Origin: Pyxidicoccus parkwaysis
GTDB lineage: Bacteria > Myxococcota > Myxococcia > Myxococcales > Myxococcaceae
Reading direction: 5' to 3'
NCBI RefSeq assembly: GCF_017301735.1
Contig: NZ_CP071090.1
Location: forward strand, 7,740,001 to 7,804,000
Length of the DNA stretch: 64,000 nucleotides
Each line of letters starts with the position of its first letter. The first letter of the stretch is position 1. Below, piece by piece: positions 34,820 through 43,168 of this stretch. A model generated the notes under the pieces. The model was not told the origin of the DNA and made no database searches. It saw nothing but the letters and a program-made list of their open reading frames with translations. The position numbers and the translations under genes are program-made.

Positions 34820-35697
34820 GGCAGCCTCCCGGACACCATGGCCGAGCTCCCATCGGCGCCCATGCTCACGGAGACACGCCCCGTGGGCGCGCCGAGGAGA
34901 TACATCCCCGCCGCCACTCCGAGCCCGAGCACGCCCGCGCCCACCAGTCCCACGCCCGCCGTCTGCAACGTGCGGCCGCGCGAGACGCTCCGGTCGATGG
35001 CCTCCGACGTGTTCAAGGACGCGTCCGCGTTGCGCAGCTTCGACAGCTCTCCTCGGGACAGGGCCCAGGACACGCCACCCGCGACAGCGAGCGCTCCGCC
35101 GACAATTGCGGGCCAGTGGGCCCTGGAGCGCAGCGAGGGCTCCGAGTGCTGCTCGGGCGTGAGTGGAAGCGGCGCACCGGCGCGGGTCACCATGTTCACC
35201 GAGGGCTTGGACGCGGACACGGGTGCGTCCGGGGGCGGGGCCTGCGCCAGCGCGGGCTTCGCGGGTTCCTCGCGTGGAGCGTCCGCGGGTGTCGCCGCTG
35301 GCGCGGGCTCTCCCTTGGCCAGGCTGCGCTTGACGTCCTGGCGCAGCGACTCGAACTGGCGCGCCAACTTGGGCGACACCTTCACCGGCAGCCGTGCCTC
35401 CGGCTGGAGGAACAGGGCGGACTTGAAGGCCGCGGCGGCCTGCTCCGTCCGGCTCATCTCCGCGCGGATGATGCCCTCCCAGAGCGACAGCGCTACGTCG
35501 TCCTCGAGGCCGCGAGACAGGCGCCGCGCCGTGGCGAGCTGCTCCAGCGCGCTCTCGAACTCCAGGTCCTCATAGAGGCGCCCGATGGAGACGAGGTAGG
35601 GCCGCACCTCGGGACTCGGCGCCGCGAAGCCCTCCAGAGGCACGATGAAGAGAAGGACCCCACAGAGGACCCTTCCCAACGCTAGAGCTGAACGCAT
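34816..35697 (-). CDS. Exported TPR-like protein with C-terminal membrane segments
   Basis: The 293-residue protein has a signal peptide (MRSALALGRVLCGVLLFIVPLEGFA), a helical TPR-like part (PYLVSIGRLYEDLEFESALEQLATARRL, AAAAFKSALFLQPEA), a Pro/Ala-rich stretch, and two hydrophobic segments (about 195-213, IVGGALAVAGGVSWAL, and about 247-268, VGLVGAGVLGLGVAAGMYLLG). This layout (exported TPR, Pro linker, two C-terminal helices) is common in myxobacterial envelope proteins. Its stop overlaps the kelch lipoprotein start by 4 bases, so the two are made together and may work as a pair. Confidence 0.75.
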   Translation of the reverse strand: MRSALALGRVLCGVLLFIVPLEGFAAPSPEVRPYLVSIGRLYEDLEFESALEQLATARRLSRGLEDDVALSLWEGIIRAEMSRTEQAAAAFKSALFLQPEARLPVKVSPKLARQFESLRQDVKRSLAKGEPAPAATPADAPREEPAKPALAQAPPPDAPVSASKPSVNMVTRAGAPLPLTPEQHSEPSLRSRAHWPAIVGGALAVAGGVSWALSRGELSKLRNADASLNTSEAIDRSVSRGRTLQTAGVGLVGAGVLGLGVAAGMYLLGAPTGRVSVSMGADGSSAMVSGRLP

Positions 35698-36144
35698 GCA
35701 ATCCCCCGGCTGACCCGAGCCTCGTAACACACGGCGCACCACCCCCGACAATGCACTTTCGTGCCGACATGGATGGGCCAGGCCCTCGCGGCCAGCGTTC
35801 CATCATGGCCCGTTGGGTCCATGTCGCGAGGGCTGTGACTTCCCGCATGCCGAGCCGCGCACGAGGACGCGCCCTTGTGGCCGACGGTCCACCGCGATGC
35901 CGAGAACCTGGATGCGCGGGCCGCCACTCCACACCTGCACGGACTCGCGCGAGTCCGGACACCCCGTGACGTCCTGGAGTCGCCCGGGTTCCATGTCACG
36001 TATCAAACAATATCCATACACCAACAAGGATTCGATGACAGACCAGAAATGCAAGATGTCCGCGTGATTCGCGCTCCCTTCCGGGCAGGGCCCGGCGGGG
36101 TGGCGAAGCACGGCCGTCCCCTTCTCGAAGTGGAGGCAGTCAAC
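35698..36144. other. Divergent intergenic region upstream of the subtilase
   Basis: No convincing gene lies in these 447 bases. The tract 35985-36065 is clearly AT-richer than the rest of the window (ATCAAACAATATCCATACAC) and is the likely promoter zone for the subtilase gene; no exact -35/-10 pair could be fixed. Open frames crossing this stretch lack a ribosome-binding site. Confidence 0.5.
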
Positions 36145-37749
36145 ATGACGATGTCGTCCTTCCTGTCGATGCGTCCCCTGCGTGGCGCACTGCTGTCCCT
36201 CTCGCTGCTGGCGCTGGCGCCCGCAGCTGTCGCGGCACCCAAGCTTGAGCCGCGCGGGCTCGCGGACAAGCACACCGGCCGCGAGCTGGCCGCGGACACG
36301 TACGTGGAGCGCATCGTGGTGAAGTTCCACGAGGGCAGCCGCGTGCGCCTGCGTGACAACCGCCTGGTGCCGCTCGCCTCCGAGCGTGCGGAGGCGGAGC
36401 GCTCGCTGCTGGCCGGCCGTGGCCTGAGCGACGCGCGTCTGCGCGCGGATACCGCCTCGGTGGAGTCCCTGCTGGCGCGCGCGCCGCGCATCGGCGCACC
36501 CGCGCGCCTGTTCGACGAGGCCGAGCCCGTGCTGGAGGCGCGCAAGGCCACCGGTGAGGCGAAGAGCGGAGTGCAGCTCGCGGACCTGAACCTCTACTTC
36601 GAGGTGCCGCTGTTGCCGGGCACCACGGCCGGCGCCGTGGCGGACCTGGTGGGCGAGCTCAACCGCCTGGACGGCGTCGAGGTGGCCTACGCCGAGCCCC
36701 CGCCCGAGCCGGCCATGGTGAACTTCGGCATGGACGCGGCGGTGCGCAGCCTGCTGGCCGCGGCGGACATTCCGCCCACCACGCCGCTGTACCAGTCCAA
36801 CCAGGGCTACCTGAAGGTGGCGCCCGGCGGCATCGACGCCAACTACGCGTGGACGGTGACGGGCGGCAACGGCGCCAACGTGAAGGTGGTGGACATCGAG
36901 GGCGGCTGGCGCACCACGCACGAGGACATGCCGGCGATGTTCTACACGGGCGGCACGCAGTACGCGGACCTCGCCTGGCGCAACCACGGCACGGCGGTGC
37001 TGGGGGAGATTGCCAGCGTGTCCAACGCATACGGCACCACGGGCATCGCGAACGCGGCGCGGGTGGGCATCGAGGGCGTCGCGTCGCAGAGCACCGCGAG
37101 CGCCATCTCCAAGGCGGCCACGGCGGCGGGCCTGGGCGGCATCATCCTCATCGAATTGCACGCGGGCGGCCCGTCGGACGGCACGGCGTGCACGTGCAAC
37201 ACCAGCCAGTGCGACTACATCGCCATGGAGTACTGGACGGCGAACTACGACGCCATCCGCACGGCGACGGCCAACGGCGTCATCGTGGTGGAGGCGGCGG
37301 GCAACGGCAGCGCCAACCTGGACGCCGCCGCGTACGGCAACGCCTTCAACCGCAGCGTGCGGGACTCGGGGGCCATCATCGTGGGCGCCAGCACGGCCAC
37401 CACGCGCGTGCCCATGTGCTGGACCAACTACGGCAGCCGCGTGGACGTGCACGGATGGGGTGAGCAGGTCTACTCGCTGGGCTACGGCAACCTCTTCGGC
37501 TCCGCGAATGGCGAGGACCAGTACTACACGTCCTCGTTCAGCGGCACGTCGAGCGCCTCGCCCATCATCGTCGGCGCCGCCGCCAGCGCGCAGGGTGTGG
37601 CCCTGGCCAACGGCCGCCGCCTGACGAGCGTGCAGATGCGCGGCCTGCTGCGCAACAACGGCACCGCGCAGGCGGCCAGCTCACTGCAGATTGGCCCCCT
37701 GCCTGACCTGCGCAAGGCGATTCCCAAGGTGATTGCCGGGCAGTACTGA
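36145..37749 (+). CDS. Secreted subtilisin-like serine protease (S8)
   Basis: The 534-residue protein has a Sec signal peptide (about residues 1-32, ending LALAPAAVAAP), a pro-region of about 200 residues and a subtilase domain: catalytic Asp250 in KVVDIEGGW, His281 in WRNHGTAVLGEI, Asn387 in EAAGNGS (oxyanion hole) and Ser469 in FSGTSSASP. The Asp and Ser contexts differ from the classical D-S/T-G and GTSMAxP. Cysteine pairs (CTCNTSQC) suggest disulfides. The ATG at 36145 has GGAGG 8 bases upstream. The likely role is predation or nutrient scavenging outside the cell. It is a single gene ended by a strong hairpin. Confidence 0.9.
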   Translation: MTMSSFLSMRPLRGALLSLSLLALAPAAVAAPKLEPRGLADKHTGRELAADTYVERIVVKFHEGSRVRLRDNRLVPLASERAEAERSLLAGRGLSDARLRADTASVESLLARAPRIGAPARLFDEAEPVLEARKATGEAKSGVQLADLNLYFEVPLLPGTTAGAVADLVGELNRLDGVEVAYAEPPPEPAMVNFGMDAAVRSLLAAADIPPTTPLYQSNQGYLKVAPGGIDANYAWTVTGGNGANVKVVDIEGGWRTTHEDMPAMFYTGGTQYADLAWRNHGTAVLGEIASVSNAYGTTGIANAARVGIEGVASQSTASAISKAATAAGLGGIILIELHAGGPSDGTACTCNTSQCDYIAMEYWTANYDAIRTATANGVIVVEAAGNGSANLDAAAYGNAFNRSVRDSGAIIVGASTATTRVPMCWTNYGSRVDVHGWGEQVYSLGYGNLFGSANGEDQYYTSSFSGTSSASPIIVGAAASAQGVALANGRRLTSVQMRGLLRNNGTAQAASSLQIGPLPDLRKAIPKVIAGQY

Positions 37750-37758
37750 GTGACGGCC

Positions 37759-37788
37759 CGGGCCCGCGTGCTTCGTCGCGCGGGCCCG
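37759..37788. terminator. Bidirectional terminator hairpin
   Basis: Perfect 10-bp arms CGGGCCCGCG and CGCGGGCCCG with a 10-base loop, 10 bases after the subtilase stop and 10 bases from the converging CoA-binding gene stop. No T-run follows, as is usual in such GC-rich DNA. Confidence 0.68.
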
Positions 37789-37797
37789 ACGGCTGCT

Positions 37798-38241
37798 TCA
37801 GCGCTTCCCGTAGCGCCGGTGGTCCACCATGAGGCAGCGGTCCTGCACCACCTGGATGCCCGCCTTCGCCAGCTTCTCCGCCGCCGCGTCGTTGCGGATG
37901 CCGGACTGGAACCACACCGCCTTGGGCTTCTTGGCGATGATGTCGTCCACGTGCGCGTCGATGTCCTGCGGCCGGCGGAACACGTCCACCAGGTCCAAAT
38001 CACCGGGCACGTCCGTAAGCCGCCGGTACACCGGCTTGCCGAGGATGTGCGTCACGTCCGGGTAGTAGACGGGCACCGGCACCACGTCCACGCCGGCCTT
38101 CGCGAGGTAGTCCGGCACGTAGTAGGCCGGCTGCCCGGACTGCTGCTCCGTCTTGATGCCCAGCACCGCCACCCGCCGAGCGCCCTGCACCAGGCGCTCC
38201 ACGCCCGCTTCGTCCTCCACGAGGTTCTGTTCCCAGCTCAT
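37798..38241 (-). CDS. CoA-binding (YccU-type) protein
   Basis: The 147-residue protein is a single Rossmann-like CoA-binding domain: RRVAVLGIKTEQQSGQPAYYVPDYLAKAGVDVVPVPVYYPD, then LVDVFRRPQDIDAHVDDIIAKKPKAVWFQSGIRNDAAAEKLAKAGIQVVQDRCLMVDHRR. The WxQxG(I/V) and DRC(L/M)xxDH motifs are hallmarks of the family; the exact biochemical role is unknown. Start ATG 38241 overlaps the upstream lipoprotein stop by 4 bases. Confidence 0.87.
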   Translation of the reverse strand: MSWEQNLVEDEAGVERLVQGARRVAVLGIKTEQQSGQPAYYVPDYLAKAGVDVVPVPVYYPDVTHILGKPVYRRLTDVPGDLDLVDVFRRPQDIDAHVDDIIAKKPKAVWFQSGIRNDAAAEKLAKAGIQVVQDRCLMVDHRRYGKR

Positions 38242-39173
38242 CGCGCCTCCTCCTGAAGTCCCTTCGCTCGCGACTCCGTGGTGACGGTCCACAATGCCCC
38301 CGCCACCGTCGCCTTCACAGTCAGCTCCCGGCTTACCGGGATGAAGCGGCCCCGCGTCACCACCTGCTCGCCCCCGCACGTCACGCCGGGCGTGAGCTGG
38401 GGCCGTCCCGCCGTCGTCCACGCGTCCGTCAATTCCTCGGGAGCGTCCGCCGGCAGCGCGTCCAGGCAGCGCAGGCTCAGCACCAGCGCGTCACCGTACT
38501 CCGTGTCGCGCGTGCCCTGCACCGTGCGCTCCAGCACGTACGCCACCTGCGTCTCTCCCACCGGCAACACGTCCACCGCCCAGATGCGCTGCCCCTCCGT
38601 CAGGTTGCGCCGGAACAGGCCCGAGTAGCGCGCCTCCCACTCGCGGCGCGTCCGCGTCTCCAGGGCCTCCGGAGAGAAGAAGCGCTCCAATTCGGGCGCG
38701 CTCACGCCCGGGGGCAGCACCTGGTGCAGCGCCTCCAGCGCGGACTCGGGTGCCTCCAGCTTCACGAAGGTGCCGTCCGCGGCCAGCTTCACGCGCAGGG
38801 TGAAGCGCGCGAGCACGTCGTCCACGTAGGTGTCCACCTCGCTCCCAACAGCCGTGCCTCCATCCACCGAGACCGCCGGGCCTCCGCGCACCAGCCGCGA
38901 GCGCGGCACCACCTGGGCCAGCAGCCATCCGCCTTCCGACGGCGTGAAGCGCGTCTCCGTGGTCAGCTCCGCCTCTTCGTGCGCGGACGCACCGCCGCGC
39001 TCCACCGTGCTCACGGCGCGCACGGTCTCCGTCAGGACGCGGTCCACGGGAGGCTGGAAGTCGAGCCGCACCGGCGGCGGCCGCGTGGCCGTGGGGACCA
39101 TCGGCGGCGGCGCCCTTCGACAGGCGGCAGTCGTGGACAGCATGAGACAGCTCAGCAGGAGGCCTGGACGCAT
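38238..39173 (-). CDS. Hypothetical lipoprotein
   Basis: The 311-residue protein begins MRPGLLLSCLMLSTTAAC, with lipobox TAAC and cysteine 18. It has no recognised domain; the body alternates strands and helices (TVRAVSTVERGG, FTLRVKLAADGTFVKLEAP, ERFFSPEALETRTRREWEARYSGLF, VTRGRFIPVSRELTVKATVAG) and could be a two-domain binding fold. An ATG at 39224 in the same frame would add a basic 17-residue N-terminus; neither start has a clear ribosome-binding site. It overlaps the CoA-binding gene by 4 bases. Confidence 0.7.
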   Translation of the reverse strand: MRPGLLLSCLMLSTTAACRRAPPPMVPTATRPPPVRLDFQPPVDRVLTETVRAVSTVERGGASAHEEAELTTETRFTPSEGGWLLAQVVPRSRLVRGGPAVSVDGGTAVGSEVDTYVDDVLARFTLRVKLAADGTFVKLEAPESALEALHQVLPPGVSAPELERFFSPEALETRTRREWEARYSGLFRRNLTEGQRIWAVDVLPVGETQVAYVLERTVQGTRDTEYGDALVLSLRCLDALPADAPEELTDAWTTAGRPQLTPGVTCGGEQVVTRGRFIPVSRELTVKATVAGALWTVTTESRAKGLQEEAR

Positions 39174-39240
39174 GCGCTCGCGCACGCTGGCAGAAAGCGC
39201 CAGCGCCCGCGAGCGGTTCCTCATCCAACGGCCCGGTACT

Positions 39241-39558
39241 TCACGGGTGCCGCGTGTGGCCGTCGGGCGCGTTCTCCACCAAATCCCGCCCGATGTTGCG
39301 CCGGTCCCTGTCCACCCCATCGTCGTCCTTCAGCCAGGGCGCGCCGAACCGCCGCGCCGCCTCGGCCAAATCCCGCATCACGTGCTCGCGTGACGCGTAC
39401 TCCGTCCGCGGCAGCGACTTGAGGACGTTGATGATGTCGACGGGAGCGCCGTTGTCCTCCGCGGCCCGAACGATCTGCTCTCGCTCCGCGGGGTAGTCCA
39501 CCGAATCGAGGTGCGAGGTGATGGAGAGCCCGGGGTCTTCCGCGAGTCCGTATGCCAT
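39241..39558 (-). CDS. Small DUF2795-domain protein
   Basis: The 105-residue protein has a DUF2795 core at about residues 22-75: YPAEREQIVRAAEDNGAPVDIINVLKSLPRTEYASREHVMRDLAEA. The domain is short, helical and of unknown function, widespread in soil bacteria. The C-terminal 30 residues are charged and probably disordered. The ATG at 39558 has AAAGGCAG upstream. It lies 67 bases before the lipoprotein gene on the same strand and is divergent from the YiiX-like gene. Confidence 0.8.
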   Translation of the reverse strand: MAYGLAEDPGLSITSHLDSVDYPAEREQIVRAAEDNGAPVDIINVLKSLPRTEYASREHVMRDLAEAARRFGAPWLKDDDGVDRDRRNIGRDLVENAPDGHTRHP

Positions 39559-39755
39559 CGCGACTCTGCCTTTCTGCCCGGACGCAGCGGCCCGGGCGCA
39601 GTGCTTGGTAGGAACAAAATGGGGATGCCCCGTGCGTGAAACCACCCGCGGCGCACCCGTCCCACCTCCTGCCCGGCCAGGGGGCCAGCCGCCTTTGCCT
39701 CTTCCCGAGGTAGAGTGCTCGCCGCAGCCCCTGTTTCCGCCGGAGCCCCATTCCC

Positions 39756-41357
39756 ATGCCCGCCGCCTCTGCCCTGGTCGCCTGGCTTGCGCTCGCCAGC
39801 ACGCCCGCCGTCCCGCCAGCCACGCCCACTCCTTCCGCTGCCCAGACCGCCGCCGCGGACGTCTACGCGCTCGACGACGAGGCCTTCGTCGCCCAGGCCC
39901 AGCGGGACCTCGCGCAACTGGAGCGCTACGCCAACGGCCTGCGCGGCCTCCAGGAGTCCGTGAAGCAGGCGCGCGCCGTCTACCTCCAGAAGCAGAGCGA
40001 GCCGTACTCGCCGGACCAGAAGCGCCTGCTGCTCACGACGTGGGCCGCCTTCTTCGACTACATCGTCTCCACCGAGGTCATCCGTCAGCGCTACTGGGAC
40101 TTCGTGAAGGTGCCCTCCCTCACGCAGCCGAAGAAGCACGCCTGGGGCTTCCTTCTCACCCACGGCGCGCTCACCACGGAGCTCGCGCACGGCCTCACCT
40201 ACGCGGACCTCACCGGCGGCAAGAAGCAGTTGGAGGTCCTCCTCGACGAGCCCTCTCCCGAGTACGGCCTGCCCCCGCGCGCCTTCGCCCGCTTCAAGGA
40301 GAAGGTCATCCACGTGGCCACCACCACGCAGCTGATTACGGGTGATGGCTACAAGGAACAGCTCCGTCCCCTGCTGACCAAGGCCGGCGCGCTGGACGCC
40401 CCGCGCGTGCCGTGGGTGCTGCAGGAGATGAAGGAGAACAGCAAGGTGGCCAAGGGGCTGCTCATGAAACGCGGCGCCACGCTCTTCGCGAAGGCGGCGG
40501 CGGACATCACCGCGGACAGCGCGCAGCGCGCCTTCTTCCCCGTGCAGGCCGCCGTGGCCGAGTGGATGGGCGACACGCGCGTGCACCGCATCGGCCAGCC
40601 GCTCATCACCCGCGAGCAGGTGTTCGCCGTGCTCAAGCGCATGGAGCCCGGCGACATCATGGTGGCCCGGCAGAACTGGTTCCTCTCCAACATCGGCCTG
40701 CCGGGCTTCTGGCCGCACGCGGAGCTGTTCATCGGCACGCCCGAGGAGCTCGCCGCCTACTTCGACACGGACGCGGACGTGAAGGCCTGGGTCGCCACCC
40801 TGCCCGGCAAGCCCGCCTCCTTCACCGAGCACCTGGCGAAGACGTTCCCCACCAAGTGGACCGAGTACACCGGCAAGGACGCGCACGGAGACCCCATCCG
40901 CATCATCGAGTCCATCAGCGAGGGCGTGTCCTTCACCGGCCTGGAGCACGGCATGCGCGTGGACTACCTCGGCGTCATGCGCCCGCGCCTGTCCAGGCTG
41001 GAGAAGGCCCGCGCCGTGCTGCGCGCCTTCACCTTCCAGGGCCGCCCCTACGACTTCAACTTCGACTTCTTCTCCGACCAGACGCTCGTGTGCACGGAGC
41101 TGGTGTGGAAGTCCTACGCGCACTCCTCGGAGATGAAGGGCCTGGACGTCCCCCTGGTGGACGTGGCCGGCCGGCGCACGCTGCCCGCCAACGAGCTGGT
41201 CCGCGTCTTCGACGCCGAGTTCGGCCGGGAAGACAGGCAGCTCGACTTCGTGGCCTTCCTGGACGGCCGGGAGGCAGAGGGCAACGCGAGGGAGGCGGAC
41301 GCGTCCGCATTCCGTTACAGCTACCGCCGGGCCAAGTGGGACATCGCCCAGGAGTAG
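39756..41357 (+). CDS. YiiX/YebB-like NlpC/P60-superfamily cysteine hydrolase, exported
   Basis: The 533-residue protein has a signal-like N-terminus (ALVAWLALASTPAVPPATP), a long helical region (about 35-300) and a permuted papain-fold domain: PGDIMVARQNWFLSNIGLPGFWPHAELFIG with His321, and FNFDFFSDQTLVCTELVWKSY with Cys446. In permuted members of this superfamily His precedes Cys, as here. Such enzymes cut amide bonds in peptidoglycan or lipids; the substrate is not known. Five predicted features make it odd: the large N-terminal helical part exceeds the usual YiiX length of about 200. The next small gene begins 8 bases later and is probably co-transcribed. Confidence 0.8.
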   Translation: MPAASALVAWLALASTPAVPPATPTPSAAQTAAADVYALDDEAFVAQAQRDLAQLERYANGLRGLQESVKQARAVYLQKQSEPYSPDQKRLLLTTWAAFFDYIVSTEVIRQRYWDFVKVPSLTQPKKHAWGFLLTHGALTTELAHGLTYADLTGGKKQLEVLLDEPSPEYGLPPRAFARFKEKVIHVATTTQLITGDGYKEQLRPLLTKAGALDAPRVPWVLQEMKENSKVAKGLLMKRGATLFAKAAADITADSAQRAFFPVQAAVAEWMGDTRVHRIGQPLITREQVFAVLKRMEPGDIMVARQNWFLSNIGLPGFWPHAELFIGTPEELAAYFDTDADVKAWVATLPGKPASFTEHLAKTFPTKWTEYTGKDAHGDPIRIIESISEGVSFTGLEHGMRVDYLGVMRPRLSRLEKARAVLRAFTFQGRPYDFNFDFFSDQTLVCTELVWKSYAHSSEMKGLDVPLVDVAGRRTLPANELVRVFDAEFGREDRQLDFVAFLDGREAEGNAREADASAFRYSYRRAKWDIAQE

Positions 41358-41365
41358 GCACGCAT

Positions 41366-41641
41366 ATGACGGAGCAGGTGGCCGAGGAGATGCTGGAGCT
41401 GTCGTCCCAGCTCTTCGAGCGGATGATTTCTCAACAACAGGCCAAGGTGATGCGGCTCGCCCGCGAGGCCGTGCCCAACATCACTCCCGAGGAGCTTCGC
41501 AACCCCCACGACTTCCCGCAACTCAAGGAACACCCTACATTTGAGTTCGAGGATGGAATCCTGTCGGGGCTGATTTCGGCCCAGGTGGCGTTGCGTGCGG
41601 AAATCAAGGGACGGCTGCCACTTGCTCCGCCTGCAATCTGA
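41366..41641 (+). CDS. Small hypothetical protein
   Basis: The 91-residue acidic, helical protein (MTEQVAEEMLELSSQLFERM, then LTREEL-like ITPEELRNPHDFPQLKEHP, and GLISAQVALRAEIKG) has no signal peptide or known domain. It begins 8 bases after the YiiX-like stop with a GGAGTAGG-type site upstream, so it is the second gene of that transcript. Confidence 0.72.
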   Translation: MTEQVAEEMLELSSQLFERMISQQQAKVMRLAREAVPNITPEELRNPHDFPQLKEHPTFEFEDGILSGLISAQVALRAEIKGRLPLAPPAI

Positions 41642-41695
41642 CGGTCGCCTGCCTGCCTTTGCCGTCAGGCCCGTCGTGGGTTACTGGTTCCGCCC

Positions 41696-42550
41696 GTGAG
41701 CATCCCCTCTGGATTCAGCCCACCGCTGGCCCGCGAGCGCCTGGTGTCGGCCCTCGCGGCGGAGCCGCCCCGGTTGGATTTGGCGGCGCTCGCCATCGCC
41801 ACGTTGGACCGGCCCGCGTTGGATGCTCCCGGCTGTCTGCACATGCTGGACGTGCTGGCGTGCCGGGTGCAGGTGGAGGCGGAGCGGCTCAAGGACAAGG
41901 GCGAGGCGCTGGCGCCCCTGCGTGCGCTGCGCCACGTGCTGGCGGACATCGAGGGGTTTCGCGGCAACGAGGAGGACTACCACTCGCCGGAGAACAGCTT
42001 CCTGGACCAGGTGCTGGAGCGGAAGGTGGGCCTGCCGATAACGCTCTCCGTCGTCTACCTGGAGGTGGCGAGGCGTGCGGGAATCTCTCTGTATGGCGTG
42101 CCCTTTCCCGGACACTTCCTGGTGGCGCACGACGCGGGGGACCACAAGCTCGTCATGGACCCGTTCCACCACGGGGACATCCTCACCGAGCACGGGTGTG
42201 AGGAATTGCTCAAGCGCGTGGCGCCGCAGCTCAAGTTCGACCGGGCCATGCTGGCTCCCGCGCCGGTGGAGCTGATTACGTACCGCATGCTGTCCAACCT
42301 GCGGCGCGTGTACCTGGGCCGCGAGGAGACCGAGCGCGGGCTGGCGGTGGTGGATTTGCTGCTGCTGCTCGCGCCGGACCACCCGGGAGAGCTGCGCACG
42401 CGCGCGGCGCTGTTGACGAACCTGGGTGCGTACCGCGCGGCGCTGAAGGACGTGGAGCGGTGCCTGGAGCTGTCCCCCGAGGCGCCGGACCGCGACAGGC
42501 TGGAGCTGACGGCCCGCGAGCTGCGCGAGCGCGCGTCCCTGCTCAACTGA
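41696..42550 (+). CDS. SirB1-family transglutaminase-like/TPR protein
   Basis: The 284-residue protein matches the SirB1 (YchA) family: an N-terminal helical part, then FRGNEEDYHSPENSFLDQVLERKVGLPITLSVVYLEVARRAGISLYGVPFPGHFLVAH (transglutaminase-like core with the GLPITL and PGHFL motifs), VMDPFHHGDIL, and a C-terminal TPR pair (LLLLLAPDHPGELRTRAALLTNLGAYRAALKDVERCLELSP). The family lacks proven protease activity and has no clear catalytic cysteine here. It uses GTG at 41696. The NUDIX gene follows 44 bases later on the same strand. Confidence 0.85.
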   Translation: MSIPSGFSPPLARERLVSALAAEPPRLDLAALAIATLDRPALDAPGCLHMLDVLACRVQVEAERLKDKGEALAPLRALRHVLADIEGFRGNEEDYHSPENSFLDQVLERKVGLPITLSVVYLEVARRAGISLYGVPFPGHFLVAHDAGDHKLVMDPFHHGDILTEHGCEELLKRVAPQLKFDRAMLAPAPVELITYRMLSNLRRVYLGREETERGLAVVDLLLLLAPDHPGELRTRAALLTNLGAYRAALKDVERCLELSPEAPDRDRLELTARELRERASLLN

Positions 42551-42594
42551 AGACAGACGCCGGGCCCGTCTTCGCGGCCCGGGAGGAAGACTTC

Positions 42595-43158
42595 ATGTCC
42601 CAGACGGTGAAGCCCTGGCTGCGACTGCGCCGGGGATTGGAATTCGACTACCGCGTCCTCAAGGTGCGCGAGGACCGCTGGGCGGACCCGCGTACGAATC
42701 AGGAGCAGTCCCGCGTGCTCGTGGACTGCTCGGACTGGGTGAATGTCATCGCGGTGACGCCGGATGACAGGCTGGTGCTGGTGCGGCAGTTCCGCTTCGG
42801 CACGCAGACCACCACGCTGGAGGTTCCGGGCGGCATGGTGGAGCCGGGTGAGGACCCGGCGGCCGCGGCGGCGCGCGAGCTGGAGGAGGAGACGGGCTAT
42901 GTGCCGGGCCGCGTGGTGCCGCTCGGCGCGGTGCACCCGAACCCGGCGCTGCAGCCCAACCGGTGCTTCAGCTACCTCGCGCTGGACTGCGTGAAGCAGC
43001 ACGCGGGACGGCAGGACGAGGGCGAGGACATCGCGGTGGAGCTGCACCCGCGCGCGGACGTTTCAAGGCTCATCCTGGAAGGACACATCAGCCACTCGCT
43101 GGTGGTGGTGGCCTTCTTCCTGGAGCGGCTGCGCGCGGAGGCTGGAGGCGCGAAGTAG
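42595..43158 (+). CDS. NUDIX hydrolase, ADP-ribose pyrophosphatase type
   Basis: The 187-residue protein has a complete NUDIX box, GMVEPGEDPAAAAARELEEETG (G-x5-E-x7-R-E-x2-E-E-x-G), at about residues 80-102, preceded by VNVIAVTPDDRLVLVRQFRFG and followed by HPNPALQPNRCFSYLALDC. The RQFR and P-rich loop are typical of ADP-sugar pyrophosphatases; the exact substrate is inferred. The ATG at 42595 has GGGAGGAAGA 6 to 15 bases upstream. It converges on moaC with 10 bases between. Confidence 0.88.
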   Translation: MSQTVKPWLRLRRGLEFDYRVLKVREDRWADPRTNQEQSRVLVDCSDWVNVIAVTPDDRLVLVRQFRFGTQTTTLEVPGGMVEPGEDPAAAAARELEEETGYVPGRVVPLGAVHPNPALQPNRCFSYLALDCVKQHAGRQDEGEDIAVELHPRADVSRLILEGHISHSLVVVAFFLERLRAEAGGAK

Positions 43159-43168
43159 GCGCGGGGCT

